From Zopfochytrium polystomum (lineage: Eukaryota > Chytridiomycota > Chytridiomycetes > Chytridiales > Chytridiaceae): a stretch of DNA of 64,000 nucleotides. The stretch's first letter is position 1. Each line of letters opens with the position of its first letter. The notes beneath the pieces are model-generated. The model did no database searches, was not told the origin of the DNA, and saw only the letters and a list, made by a program, of their open reading frames with translations. Where the stretch lies: positions 62,001-126,000 of the forward strand of contig JAIVFJ010000185.1 of the NCBI GenBank assembly GCA_025765615.1, in the 5' to 3' direction. Below are positions 1 to 10,739 of this stretch, piece by piece. The position numbers were made by a program, and so were the translations under genes.

Positions 1-313
1 GTGATCGCACGCAACAAGAACGACAGCTCCTCTTCCAACCAACAAACGACGACGCCGTTTTTCTCCGAGCGTTTTCTTTTCCTCAGCCTGTCTCTGGCCC
101 CCTCTTGCTGCTGCTGCCCCTTCTCCCAACTAACTCCATCTTGCTGCTCCCTTCCTTACTCTCTCTCTGTCTCTCTCTCTCTCTCTCTGTCTCCCTCCAC
201 TTCACCCAACCCCCCTCCCCAAACGTGGGTGGGTTTTTCCTTTTTTCCAAAACACAGAAAAAAAGAAACAGCAAGAAGCCCTTCCCCACCACCCATCCCA
301 ACAACAACCAGAG
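1..313. other. 5' flank of the porin gene, pyrimidine-rich
   Basis: No gene is seen here. The stretch holds long C/T runs (a CT-dinucleotide tract near 157-190) and ends just before the porin start codon. It probably contains the porin promoter and 5' untranslated region. No clear TATA box was found. Confidence 0.5.
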
Positions 314-1780
314 ATGATCCCCCCGCACTTCGGCGATGTCGGCAAGCCCGTCAACGACTTGCTTGTGAGTATAGTACGGAGGACAACGAAGGAGGAGGAG
401 GAGGAGAGGAATGTGGAAGGGGAATAAGGGGAAGGAAGGGGGCCGTGTACGCACGATCTGTTCGGGTGATGTGATCCGGTTCCAGGACGCGACGAGATCA
501 GTCGCTGCTTGTGTTTCGGGGCAAACCCCTTGGCCTCCCACCTCCGCTGATCTCTCACCGTTTCCAATCCTTCTCCTCAGAACAAGGACTACCCGATCGG
601 CTCGGCGAAGCTGGAGGTCAACACCACCACCCCCAATGGCATTGTAAGCATTCCCCTCAGCCTTTGTTCGGTCCTTCCTTTATTGGCCTCCATATGTCGC
701 CTCTTTATCTGACGAGGCATTGCGCAGAAATTCACCGTGTCGGGCACCAAGGACAACAAGTCTGGCCACATCCACAGCGAGTTGAAGACCAAGTACACTG
801 ACAAGGCCCGCGGTTCGTGCGCGTCGCTCTCTTGCCCTCTTCAAACGAAACGTGTCTCATCCTGCCTTCCATGTTTGATCAGGCCTTACCGTCACTGAGC
901 ACTGGAACGCGACGAACGTGCTCGGCGCCCAGATCGAACTGCAGGACACCATCACCAAGGGTTTGAAGTTGGACCTTCTCGCCTCCATCCTGCCTGCTAC
1001 CGGGTGCGCGCTCAATCGCAAATCCATCCCCGATACCAGTGGCTAACTTTGATCCATTCCATTCCAGGAAGAAGCACGCGAAAGCCGGTCTTGAGTTCAA
1101 GCAGGCGAACGTTTTCACCCGCGGCAGCGTCGACCTCTTTGCCAAGGACGGCCCAACCGTCCACTCCGATGTTGTGGTTGGGTGAGTCGGGCATTTCTCT
1201 CCGATTGTCGTGGTCAATTGCTCATTTGCCCTTGATAGGAACGACGGCTTCCTCGTCGGTGGAGACATCGCTTACAACGTGAACGAAGCAACCATCAGCC
1301 GCTACAACGTCGCCGCCGGGTACATCGCCCCGGACTACTCCGTCGGCGTCCACGCCACCCAGAAGTTCAGCGTTTTCTCCGCCTCCTACTTCCACAAGGT
1401 CAACCGCGAAGTCGAGGCCGGTGCCAAGGCGACCTGGAACAAGGCCGCCTCCGACGCCGTTGCCATCGAAGTTGGCACCAAGTACAACATCGACAGCAGC
1501 GCCTTCGTCAAGGTGATGGGTCGTATATTCTTGAAAGACGCATTTTCGCACGCGGATTACTGAGACATAAAGTGCAGGCGAAGATCGACAACGCCGGTCG
1601 CCTGGGGCTTGGCTACACTCAGGTCCTACGCCCGGGTGTGAAGCTCGCTCTTGGTGGAAGCTTCGACACCGCCCGTTTGAACGAGAATGTCCACAGGGTA
1701 GGTTACCGCAATGAAAGGACAAACCCCCAACGCTAATGCTGTCAATTTAGGTTGGCCTGTCTCTGACCTTCGACAGCTGA
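314..1780 (+). CDS. POR1: Mitochondrial outer-membrane porin (VDAC)
   Basis: This is the voltage-dependent anion channel, a 19-strand beta-barrel of the mitochondrial outer membrane that passes ATP, ADP and other small metabolites. Joining 314-364, 581-643, 728-812, 883-1003, 1068-1181, 1239-1512, 1578-1697 and 1751-1780 keeps frame throughout and gives 285 aa, the usual VDAC length (about 280-290). The N-terminus (MIPPHFGDVGKPVNDLL) matches the conserved VDAC helix start, and GLGYTQVLRPGVKLALGGSFD near the C-terminus is the typical eukaryotic porin end. Alternating polar/apolar strands fill the middle. Intron 3 uses the unusual donor GTTCGT, and the phase allows no better choice. An AATAAA lies 51 bases after the stop. 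Codon use is strongly C-ending, as in the other metabolic genes of the window. It is a single-copy housekeeping gene by appearance and marks the left edge of the repeat field. Confidence 0.95.
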
Positions 1781-1830
1781 ATGCGTCAGCGCAAACACGA
1801 GTTTCTCTAATTTTTGTGAAAGCTAGTTGC

Positions 1831-1836
1831 AATAAA
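1831..1836 (+). terminator. AATAAA polyadenylation signal of the porin gene
   Basis: A canonical AATAAA lies 51 bases past the porin stop codon, with a T-rich tract downstream at 1867-1880. Confidence 0.6.
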
Positions 1837-2278
1837 CGTGATCCTCTGAAATGCGAACCTCATTCTGTTTTTTTTTTTTTCAGTTCTCCTTTCTGCGTTA
1901 GTTCACGTTAAGGAGCCGTGTTTGGAATATGCCCCACAGCAATTAGTCAGTGTGATTTTGCTGACTTGACTTAGTCACCTGACCCACATAACCCTAACCC
2001 GATTTCAACAAGACTTCGACGAAAACGGGTAGGGTTTTTCTTTTCGACGACCCACGAGCCGTTACAGGCCAGACCAATCAAGTTCCGATGAGACACGTTT
2101 TCCTCGGGTCGACGATCTTGTGCGACGACATCACGCGCATTGATCTCTCCGGGGGCGACGCCCGTCCATAATGCGGGAATCTTCCCCCCCGCAGCTTTAC
2201 ACCGGACTTTCTGGCCCATATCGCGCCCCGCGACTTCTCACGTGCCACCTTACTTGGAAGGCCAGCACATTCGTAGCA

Positions 2279-2308
<30 letters not shown>
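2279..2308. repeat. (CA)n microsatellite
   Basis: A run of about 15 CA units followed directly by an A tract. It lies in the intergenic region after the porin gene. Confidence 0.9.
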
Positions 2309-2313
<5 letters not shown>

Positions 2314-2569
2314 AAAAATGGAAATCACGGCACCAAAATCAAGTACGAGACTGGGCGTCTCTTTTATTGTTTTTTTTTTTTTTCGTTTGTGTTTTGGATG
2401 CCCATCCTTTTTTTATTTTATCACGAGCCCACCGCAGGGAGTACTATTAATCCACAAACAAACAGACCCGCCAGGCTGCTGAACAAGTCCCCAGATTTCA
2501 CCCACCAACCTAAATTTGAGTTGCAACCCCTAATCTCATCCTGGCCACAACCACTCAATCACTCGACCA

Positions 2570-2815
2570 ACAGGCTTTATCGCATAGCACTCGTGCTCAC
2601 TCAACGCTCTCTCACAGCAATAGGGTGGGGACCACCCCAGACAGAAGTGGGAGGCCGGCCGTGAGGCCGCGCCCCTGCTGCTGGAGCCAGCAGAGATCGA
2701 TGACAACTCCTGATCCTCACTCCAATACAGAGCCAGCAGTGTCACACAGTCGCTGGTGGGGCCAACTGCATTCCCCACCCACAGCCCCTTAAGAGGAGTC
2801 CTGCAATGGGACCAT
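2570..2815. repeat. Dispersed repeat R1, copy 1
   Basis: This segment is closely matched by 6925-7235 in the same orientation. Shared landmarks include the block around TTTATCGCAT near the start and the block with CCCCTTAAGAGGAG near the end. No coding capacity is evident. It looks like part of a larger transposable-element relic. Confidence 0.75.
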
Positions 2816-2824
2816 GTACAAACC

Positions 2825-3255
2825 CAGTGTATACAGTCTACTCTGAGCGAGTGAGTGGAAGGAGTGAATGAAGTGGAGATGTGTGTTTGTGGATGGTCCT
2901 TCTCCCCAACTTTGAGAGAAAAGAGAAAACCTCTGTCATGAATAATTGATACACAATGATGATATGCACGCTGTAATAGTTGCTAGGCAAGCGTGACTGG
3001 CACAGGGTAAAAACCTCTCCTATTTTATCTGTTTGAGCAGAGGAGGAGGAAAACTGTTAACAATGGGTTTCTGCTCCACTTAATACTCGGAGTATTTGTC
3101 AACAGCACAAGCCAGCGCCCAGGTCTGCATTGGCGGTGGCTTGCTCTCCCATGGGCATTGTGAGAAAAATAACTGACAGTCACAATAGGTTCAGGTCCGT
3201 TTTGTGCCTCTTGCTGCTAACCAGTCAGTTCTGCCTAACACCTGGGGGTGTTCCA
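2825..3255. repeat. Dispersed repeat R2, copy in forward orientation
   Basis: The reverse complement of this stretch recurs at 29425-29650 (matching its first half) and at 35540-35870 (matching its second half). A forward partial copy lies at 36170-36310. The shared core includes a hairpin-forming TCTG(T)TTGAGCAGA region and the CTGACAGTCACAATAGGTT block. It is non-coding and at least four copies exist in 64 kb, so it is a genuinely dispersed family. Confidence 0.8.
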
Positions 3256-4266
3256 TCTCTCACTACTGTGAGACTGTGCTCTCTAACTCCTCACCTAGGG
3301 CTATAGGTGGAAACTAGAGCATGGACCTAAATACCAATCCTGACTAATGAAAAGGGGCAAAAGGAGGGTGTCTAGGGGCACTAGACAGGAAAGTGTATTT
3401 GGAGTCTTAAAAAGCCCAAGAAAAACACAAATAAATCTCTAACACAAAAGAGGGGTTTCTCACACCAAAGCATGAAACAGACACAATCACAAAAGAAAGC
3501 ATAATCCTCTGGTGCAAGACACAGAAGGGTTTCATCTGGGGCACAAGGCCAAAGCCAAGTTAGACCAGAGACAGAACCGACTTGATCGGTAAGACCGACT
3601 GAATCGGTAAGGGGAGTGACAAGCCACTACAACCCATCAAAAGAAACAACAAAAGAAATAAACAACAAGTCAAACCCTGAGTTGGAGGGGGTTGGAGAGA
3701 CAAAGGGCAGACACAAGGAACAGTTAGTGTGCAGAGGTGCCTGTTGAACCAAATCAGAACTGTTTTCCACTTAACAGAACCAGACACAACTTGTCTCACT
3801 CCAAGGAGAGTGTTCCAACTCAATCCAAGGAAGAGGGTGCAACCAGGGTGGGAGACAGTGGGACTCTTCTTGCTCCATCCTACCAGGAGACAGACCTCTG
3901 CCTCACCAGGCCAGAGAGAATAACCTGTCTTAGAAGCAAGGAAGGTCAATACCCACTCCCACACACAAGGAAGACACCAAAGACAACCACAGGTATTAGC
4001 ATGAAAGGAAGAGGGTCTGAACCCAGTGAACCAGGCCCACCAAAGGCCAAAGGAACCATCACCAGGGACAGGGAGGAATACCAGAGAGACCATACCACCA
4101 CATAATACCTGACCAGCCAACTCATTCATATCACCTTGAGAGACCTGGATTTGAAGTGATGTATTGACAGGAACCGGCGAGGCACTACCACAGTTTTACC
4201 CTCCCACCGTCCATCATCAAGTAGCTCCTACCCCAGACCAGCCTAAACAGTATGTGCAGAATGGTG

Positions 4267-4338
4267 AGGTGCACTGGGACTTGAACCCAGCACACTGCCA
4301 TAAATGGCCAAGAGAGCCAATTCTCCTGTCACACACCA
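4267..4338 (-). repeat. tRNA-like segment (SINE-type head), type 1, copy 1
   Basis: Read on the minus strand, these 72 bases have tRNA proportions: a 7-base acceptor strand, 41 bases of middle region, a perfect 5-bp T stem (CTGGG/CCCAG) around TTCAAGT, and a 3' acceptor strand that pairs with the 5' strand through about six positions including two G.T wobbles. The T arm gives a near-consensus RNA polymerase III B box (GGTTCAAGTCC). The D and anticodon arms are degenerate. A CACCA follows the 3' end. It is more likely a tRNA-derived SINE promoter than a working tRNA. Confidence 0.55.
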
Positions 4339-5041
4339 GGGGACTGCCACCCCCAGCTCATACACACAGTCAGAGAAGGAATAAGGGCAGGCAAGAAGAC
4401 TTCAGGTACAGGTTCTAAGGGGCAACAAGAATGGGGGGTGGGCTGCTTAAATAGGAGAGGGTTGGAATCAGCAGGGTGAAGGAAGAAGGAAGGGAAAAAA
4501 GGGGAAAACATATACAAAAGAACAAAACAATAAATAAAACAACAAAGAAGAGAGAGGAGGAGTGAGTCACCAAACAATGGGGCTGAGCCATCAAACAAGG
4601 AAGACAGCTCAGAAAATCATGGAGCATTTCTTGGCATCAGCTGCCAAGAAAGATGGAGGAGATGGAGAGAGCTGGTTGGTGCAAAGAGGAAGACAGTCAC
4701 TCACAGCCACAAAAGAAAAGAGAGACACACACAGAGACAATAAACAAACAAATAAATAAAAGATAAAACAGTAAAAACAGGAAAAACAGGATAAACTACT
4801 AATTGAAAAAATAAGTAAAAATCATCAATAAAGAAAGGAGAAAAAACCCTATGATCTCATACCCTTTCATGAGGCCTTTCATCATGGTAGCTTATGTAGC
4901 AGCTCTGTGTTAGCTCTGTGTACACCTGGACTCTGTACTTCTACCCACTTAAGCACATCATCCTAATCCATTTCCAAAAGTGAGGGGGCAAGGCTTAGTC
5001 ATTGTGCAGAACTTAGCATTTCTGCATCATTCAGTCAGTGA

Positions 5042-5112
5042 CTGCCAGCATGTCTCGAACTTAGCACCTTTCCCATTGAAGGGAGCGCTCTACACCACTG
5101 AGCTAGAGGGCC
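5042..5112 (-). repeat. tRNA-like segment (SINE-type head), type 2, copy 1
   Basis: On the minus strand this has a clear RNA polymerase III A box (TAGCTCAGTGG) with the paired D-arm GCTC...GAGC, an anticodon-like stem CCC/GGG, and a B-box-like AGTTCGAGACA. The T stem and acceptor pairing are broken, and the anticodon loop is one base short compared with the copy at 9683. This fits a decayed tRNA-derived element rather than a functional tRNA gene. Confidence 0.55.
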
Positions 5113-6599
5113 TCTAGAGCGGCCTGAGCCATTCGGCCTGCAACTTAGTGCGTAATAATAACTTGAATAATATACATGGCCGCAGCTAAGAGACAGTCCA
5201 AATCTCAGTGGTTCGGCTTGCAGGGACAATAATAACCCATGAAAATAATAGGAAATGGGGTCCAGCTGTGTTACGTCACTTTGTGAAACGTTGTTTGGTC
5301 AAGTCAAATTGATAATCCTCACAAGTTATCAGTTAAAAAAGCGGGGTATACTCTTTTTATTTGAGGTCGCAGGCTCAACAGCCTGTCGTCCTCACACTAC
5401 CCTCACCTCGCAAGCCAGATGGATTTGAATGGATTCTGTATTGGTGCCAAAGGATAGAAATCAGTTTGAAGAAAAAAGGAAAAGAGAAATGGCCCAGAAA
5501 ACAGAGAGAAGGAGAAAATTGACAAGGCAACCCTTCAACTTGGAGCAACAAATGCTCTAAGTCCCCAACCCTATGTGCATGTGTACAAGTGCCAAAACTA
5601 AATAATAAATTAAGCAGGTGTGGGATACAGCCTGACAGGCACCCCATCCCTAGGCAGTCAGGCAGTCTTCGTTAGTCACTGCAAAAGAAAATATTTTGGG
5701 AAAACCCTGGCTCAACGGAAACTGTAAAGACAAAAGTAGTAAAGCGGTCCCAGTAATAACTGCAAACACACTTTGATAATGCCTTGGATACTAAAGAACC
5801 AGGAATAATAATAGGGGTCCTGATCCTTTCAGTTTTATGACAGGTACGCTTGAATTTGCAAATAAAATCCCTAGACTTTATCACTGAGACCTCAGTACAG
5901 TCTCACATGATGGCGGTAGCGAGAAATAAAATTTTGGGTATCCCGAGTCAAGCTAAATTGGCTGAGGAAAAGATTTCACTTCCAGTTATCAGTAGGTGCC
6001 ATTTGTTCCATTTGGCAAGAAACCTATTTTGCTTAATGCAACATTTGAGAGAGAACAAAACAAAAGGAAAAATGGTTATGGCAGTAGGTCTGCTGCTGCC
6101 ACTATCGTTTTGAAAACGATGATGAGACCGCAGCCAACGGCTGCAAATCTAGCAGCGGCTTTGCCATCGCTATATCAGTCAGCTATCAGGGCGACTCTCA
6201 GACTGAGAAAAAATCAGTGTTGCAATGGCCAATAAAAGATGAGCTGCTGCCACAAAGGTGTTGAAAATGATGATTGCAGCCGCCAGCTGCGAATCTAGCC
6301 AGCATAGCTGCCACTACATCAGGCAGCAGTGATGGTAAGCAGAGAATTATGTGAGACTATACTCACTCCTTTGACCCTGGGATCTGGGCCCTAGAGTGAG
6401 GGAAAGCAAATAATAGGCTAAAACTAACTTTATTGGGCTGTTGTCTAGGGGGTGTTTCAACCCTACTACTTGCATAGTCCACAAGTATCCCTACTGATCT
6501 GTCTAACAGGGGTCTCAAACACAAAGAATGAACATTCAGAGAGACAATCCTCTGAAGGATCAGTGCCGGAGCACCGATTACTCGCGTGGCTGCAGGCTG

Positions 6600-6845
6600 A
6601 TGCGAGCGGAAACGGGAGGGCACTCCTGAGGGCGCAACACAACTGCAGAATAAAGAGAGAGAAGAGGGAAACGGGGGTTTTTATCTCAGGAACCTAATCT
6701 CAACTACAACAGGAGCAGTTAATAGCAACAGGGCGGACAGGTCGCTAGGTCGCACTCCTTGTCGCAGACGGTGCTGCGCGAGTCCTTGTCGTTGCCAGCG
6801 ACAGGGGGGAGAGAGAGAAGGGAGTCGACTATGTAGGGGTCAGAA
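6600..6845. repeat. Dispersed repeat R3, copy 1
   Basis: This block (AACACAAC..., CAACAGGA..., GTCGTTGCCAGCGACAGGGG, GACTATGTAGGG) is matched by diverged sequence at about 15710-16090 in the same orientation. It is non-coding and rich in short inverted GCGAC/GTCGC pieces. Confidence 0.55.
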
Positions 6846-6924
6846 GGTCGCCAGCAGGGAACTCGCACGTGGAAACACCTGCAATCGTACACGCACCCCG
6901 CCGGGCTGCGTCGGCACGATCACT

Positions 6925-7235
6925 TGACCAACGGGCTTTATCGCATCGCACTCATACTCACACATCTCACCCTCACAGCAATAGGACCGAGGCAGGCGCT
7001 TGTAGATCAAACTCTCAGGAGTCAGGGGCTGCACCAGGCGCAGCCACCAACACCCTCGCGGGGACGGGAAGGTTGGGGACAACGACGCCATCGTCGTCGC
7101 AGCAGGCAAGCGCCAGGGATCCTCACTCCAACACAGAGCCGGCAATGTCACACAGTTGCTGGTGGGGCCAGCTCCATTCCCCACCCACGGCCCCTTAAGA
7201 GGAGCCCCACGAAGGGACCATGTACACACCGGGTG
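6925..7235. repeat. Dispersed repeat R1, copy 2
   Basis: Second copy of the segment at 2570-2815. It carries an insertion of roughly 70 bases in its middle relative to copy 1. Confidence 0.75.
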
Positions 7236-7239
7236 TTGT

Positions 7240-7512
7240 ACCATCTCTCACTGCCCTCACCTTGTTAGCCAGATGGATTTGAAGGGCTCTGCATTGGTGC
7301 CAATGGACAGAAATCAGATTGAAGAAAAAAAGGAAAAAGCGAAATGGCCCAAAAACACAGAGAGAGAAAATTGACAAGTCAGCTCCCTGACTTGGAGCAT
7401 CCACCACAAATGCTCTAAGTCCCCCCAACCCTATGCGTGTATGTACAAGTGCCGAAAATAAACAATAAATTAGGCGGGCTTGGGGTACAGCCTGTCAGGC
7501 ACCCCATCCCAA
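7240..7512. repeat. Repeat block shared with 5400-5650
   Basis: The CTCACCT...AGCCAGATGGATTTGAA start and the ACAGCCTGTCAGGCACCCCATCCC end both recur at 5400-5650. The end contains an inverted GCCTG/CAGGC pair. The block is non-coding. Confidence 0.7.
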
Positions 7513-8918
7513 GGCATGTTGGAGTTCGCACATTACCTACACCTTTTAAGATCCTCTGACCTGTCTTGAAGAGTAAAGATGAGTTAAGATGGCATAAGGG
7601 CTGGTCCCAGTGTTATCTACACTTTTCCAAATCTCTGACACTGTACAAGTGCTTAGAGGTGGTTTCAATCCCCAGTCTGGGTAGACCACATCAGTGTGCT
7701 TCACTCTAGCAATTTGATAGGAATGATTACAGTAGCTTGACAGGGAGCCTGACTTACTTCTTTGCACACATAACTCCATGGAAGTTCTGGCCAAATCAGT
7801 GTGATGCAACAATGATGTCATGACTGCCTCCTGACTCCTCAATGTGAGACTGTGTTCTCTAAATCCTCACCCTGGGCTATGGGTGGCAAATAGAGCAATG
7901 ACCTAAATACCAATCCTGAAAGTGAAAAGGGGCAAACAGGAGATGTCTAGGGGTCACTAGACAGGACAATGTATTTGGAGTCTTAAGAAGCCCAAGAAAC
8001 ACAAAGAAACTCTCTTACTACACACAAAGAGAAGACTCTCACACTCAGACCAAAGGCAACTGTGAAAAGGTGGCACACTAGCAAAGAATGTGCAGGGTTC
8101 TCTGGTCCATGACACAGAGTGGGCCCAATGGGAGGCAAAAGCCAAAGCCAAAGGGGACTGGGAAATCCGGGTAACAATGCTGGAGGCGCAAGATGCAGCA
8201 AGCTCCAGGGAGCGGCACTAAGTGCAGCACTCCAATCCAACTGAAGAAGACAAGAGAGTGGGGAGGAAAGTGGCCAGACTCCGGTCTGTTGGAGCCACCA
8301 CCATGGAGCAAGGCTCCCTCTCTGTCAAAGACAAGCCCTAAGTTGGAGGGGGTTGGACACAGAGGGCAAACACAAGGAACAGTTAGTGTGCAGAGGTGTC
8401 TGTTGAATTAAATCAGAACTGTTTTCCACTTAACAGGACCAGACATAACTTGTCTCACTCCAAGGAGAATTTCCAACTCAATCCAAGGAGGGGGCACACA
8501 GGGGTGGGAGACAGTGGGACTCTTCTTACTTCATCCTACTAGGACACAGACATCTGCTTCACCAAGCCAGAGGAATTCCCTATCTTAGAAGCAAGGAAGG
8601 TTAACACCCACTCCCTCACCCAAATGTGGCACCATGACATCACAGGCATTAATCTGAGAGAAAGAGGGTCTGAACCCAGTGAAGACCAGGCCCACCCGAG
8701 GCCACAGGAGCCAACAACCAGGGAGGAGGGGGCATACCTGAGAGACCATTCCTGCAGCAGTACCTGACCAGACAGCTCATTCATATCCCCCTGAGAGACC
8801 TGGATTTGACTAGATGTATTGACAGGAACCTAGAGGCACCACCACAGATTTACCCTCCATCCTTCCATCACCAAGTGGCTCCTACCCAGTCCAACCTAAG
8901 CAGCATGCAGAATTGGTG

Positions 8919-8990
8919 AGGTGCACTGGGGCTTGAACCCAGCACACTGCCATCATGACCAAGAGGACTTCAACCTCCTGTCACACACCA
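8919..8990 (-). repeat. tRNA-like segment (SINE-type head), type 1, copy 2
   Basis: This is exactly 72 bases like its partner at 4267, with the same perfect T stem and B box (GGTTCAAGCCC) and the same near-complete acceptor pairing. Most differences fall in the D and anticodon arms. Preservation of the B box in both copies fits an internal RNA polymerase III promoter. Confidence 0.55.
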
Positions 8991-9682
8991 GGGGACTGCC
9001 ACCCCCAGCTCTACATACAGTCAGGAAGAAAAGGGCAGGCAAGGGACTTCAGGCACAGGTTCACACAGTCAACAAGATGGGGGGCAGCTGCTTAAATAGG
9101 AGAGGGTTGGAATCAGCAGGGTGAAGGAAGAAGGAAGGGAAAAGAGGGGAAAACATATACAAAAGAACAAAACAATAAATAAAACAGCAAAGAAGAGAGA
9201 GGAGGAGTGAGTCACCAAGAAATGGGGCTGAGCCAGCCAAACAAGGAAGACAGCCCAGAGAATCATGGGGCATTTCTTGGCAAACAGAAGGGAGAGGGCT
9301 GGCAAGAAATGATTGGTGCAGATAAGAAGACAGTCACTCTCAGCCACACAAGAAAGAAAAGACACAGACAGAGACAACAAGGAATAAGTAAAAGAGAAAA
9401 GAGGAAAAACAGGAAAACAAGGATAAATTACTAATTGCAAAAATAAGTTAAAATCACCAACGAAAAGATAAAGAAAAACCCTGTGATCTCATACCCTTTT
9501 ATGAGGTATTACATCATGGTAGCAGGTGGTAGGGCTTGTTAGCTCTGCCATCATCGTGTTAACTCTGTCCATCTGGGCTTAGCACTTCTCCCACAGAAGT
9601 GTTTCAGTCCTAAGTCATTTCCAAAAGTGAGGGGCCATTGGCCAGGCATAGTAGGACTTTGCATTTCTGCTCAGTCTGTCAA

Positions 9683-9750
9683 CTAGCATGTCTCGAAACT
9701 TGGCACCTTCCCAATTGAAGGGAGCGCTCTAACCACTGAGCAAGGGAGCC
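9683..9750 (-). repeat. tRNA-like segment (SINE-type head), type 2, copy 2
   Basis: Partner of 5042-5112. It keeps the A box TTGCTCAGTGG and a CCC/GGG anticodon-like stem with a 7-base loop, TTCAATT. The B-box region has an extra T (GTTTCGAGA). It is not a plausible functional tRNA. Confidence 0.55.
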
Positions 9751-10027
9751 TTGTATCAGCAATTAGAATCAAGACTGAGTCTTTCTGTCTGCATCATTGC
9801 CAATAATAAATAATAATAGTAGAGCTCAGAGGCAGACAGATGGAGCCAGTCGGAGGCTGTATGGAAACCCAATTAATAATAAAAGAGTAGGAATCCAAGC
9901 CTAGTCACGTTTTGCCAGCAAAACGCAGGTTGAGACGGGGTGGTAATCCTCACAATTACCAGTTAAAAAGTGGGTATACACTTAATTTATTTGAGGTCAC
10001 AGGCTCGACAGCCTGTCGTCCTCACAT

Positions 10028-10490
10028 CAAAGTCTAAACTCTATCTCTCAGAGCTAAAAGGCTATCACCAAAGTCTGATTCCTGAGACCACCTGCACTAT
10101 AAAAGGAGGAGCCCCAGCAGCTCCAGAGAAGCATCATCCCAGATCCTGATCACATCTGCCTGCTCTCTCTCTTCCCTCAAATACAACAAACAAAAACCAT
10201 TATTCTTATCTGAGTCACCATACCCTCTACCTTGACCTGCAAAGCTCTTCAAGTTCTACCTCAGGTTGATACCTCGTTTGAATAGGGCACTTTGCTCTTA
10301 CAAGAAAAGGGTGTGCTCTGCACTCTAAACAAGAACAATCTGTCTGAGAGCATCAGCTCTCCATCTACTTTGGCAACAAAGGGAGCTTCCCTCTTAATAA
10401 GAAGAGGGCTCACGCTCTAAACAAGCTTTATCGCTCCACGCTGACTCAAGTCTGTTGGTGCCCTTCTGACACGCCAGGCGCAATCACCAA
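10028..10490 (+). mobile_element. LTR-like insertion inside repeat unit U
   Basis: This segment is absent from the matching place in copy 1 of unit U. It contains a TATA box (TATAAAA at 10098-10104) followed by a GC-rich stretch and a region without open frames, the arrangement expected of a solo LTR. Its exact ends and target-site duplication could not be fixed. Confidence 0.35.
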
Positions 10491-10739
10491 CAAGGCAGTT
10501 GGGCAGTGTTAGTCACTGAAAAAGAAAATATGTTGAGAAAACCATGGCGCAACAGAAACTGTTAAGACAAAAATAAAGACAGGTTAGCCACAAATACACT
10601 TGATAACGCCTTGGAAACTAAAGAACCAGGAATGATAATAGGAGTCCTGATTCTTGTGGTTTTATGACAGGTACGCTTGTTTTTGTGAATAAAATCCCTA
10701 GACTTTATCACTGACACCTCAGTGTAGTCTCACAATTAG

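Larger units (their letters stand above)
3261..5900. repeat. Duplicated non-coding unit U, copy 1
   Basis: From about 3261 this unit runs collinear with 7840-10740. Shared landmarks, copy 1 versus copy 2, are: block at 3722 versus 8381; purine-rich block at 4440-4560 versus 9088-9205; tRNA-like segments at 4267 versus 8919 and at 5042 versus 9683; block with the paired GTCGCAGGCTCAACAGCCTG at 5360 versus 9990; end block with ACTTTATCACTGA at 5870 versus 10700. The copies differ by many substitutions and indels. Copy 1 carries 5400-5650, which instead matches 7240-7512, while copy 2 has an LTR-like segment there. No reverse transcriptase or transposase was found, so the unit appears non-autonomous or decayed. 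Confidence 0.8.

Noticed and set aside
1..541. Overlapping long frames on both strands at the left edge
   Set aside because: They are pyrimidine-tract artefacts that overlap the porin first exon and intron 1 in other frames.
3560..4129. A 189-codon minus-strand frame in repeat unit U
   Set aside because: It is not preserved in the second copy of the unit and has no recognisable domain.
5042..5112. A functional tRNA gene on the minus strand
   Set aside because: The A box is good but the T stem and acceptor do not pair, and the anticodon loop has six bases. The copy at 9683 is also imperfect.
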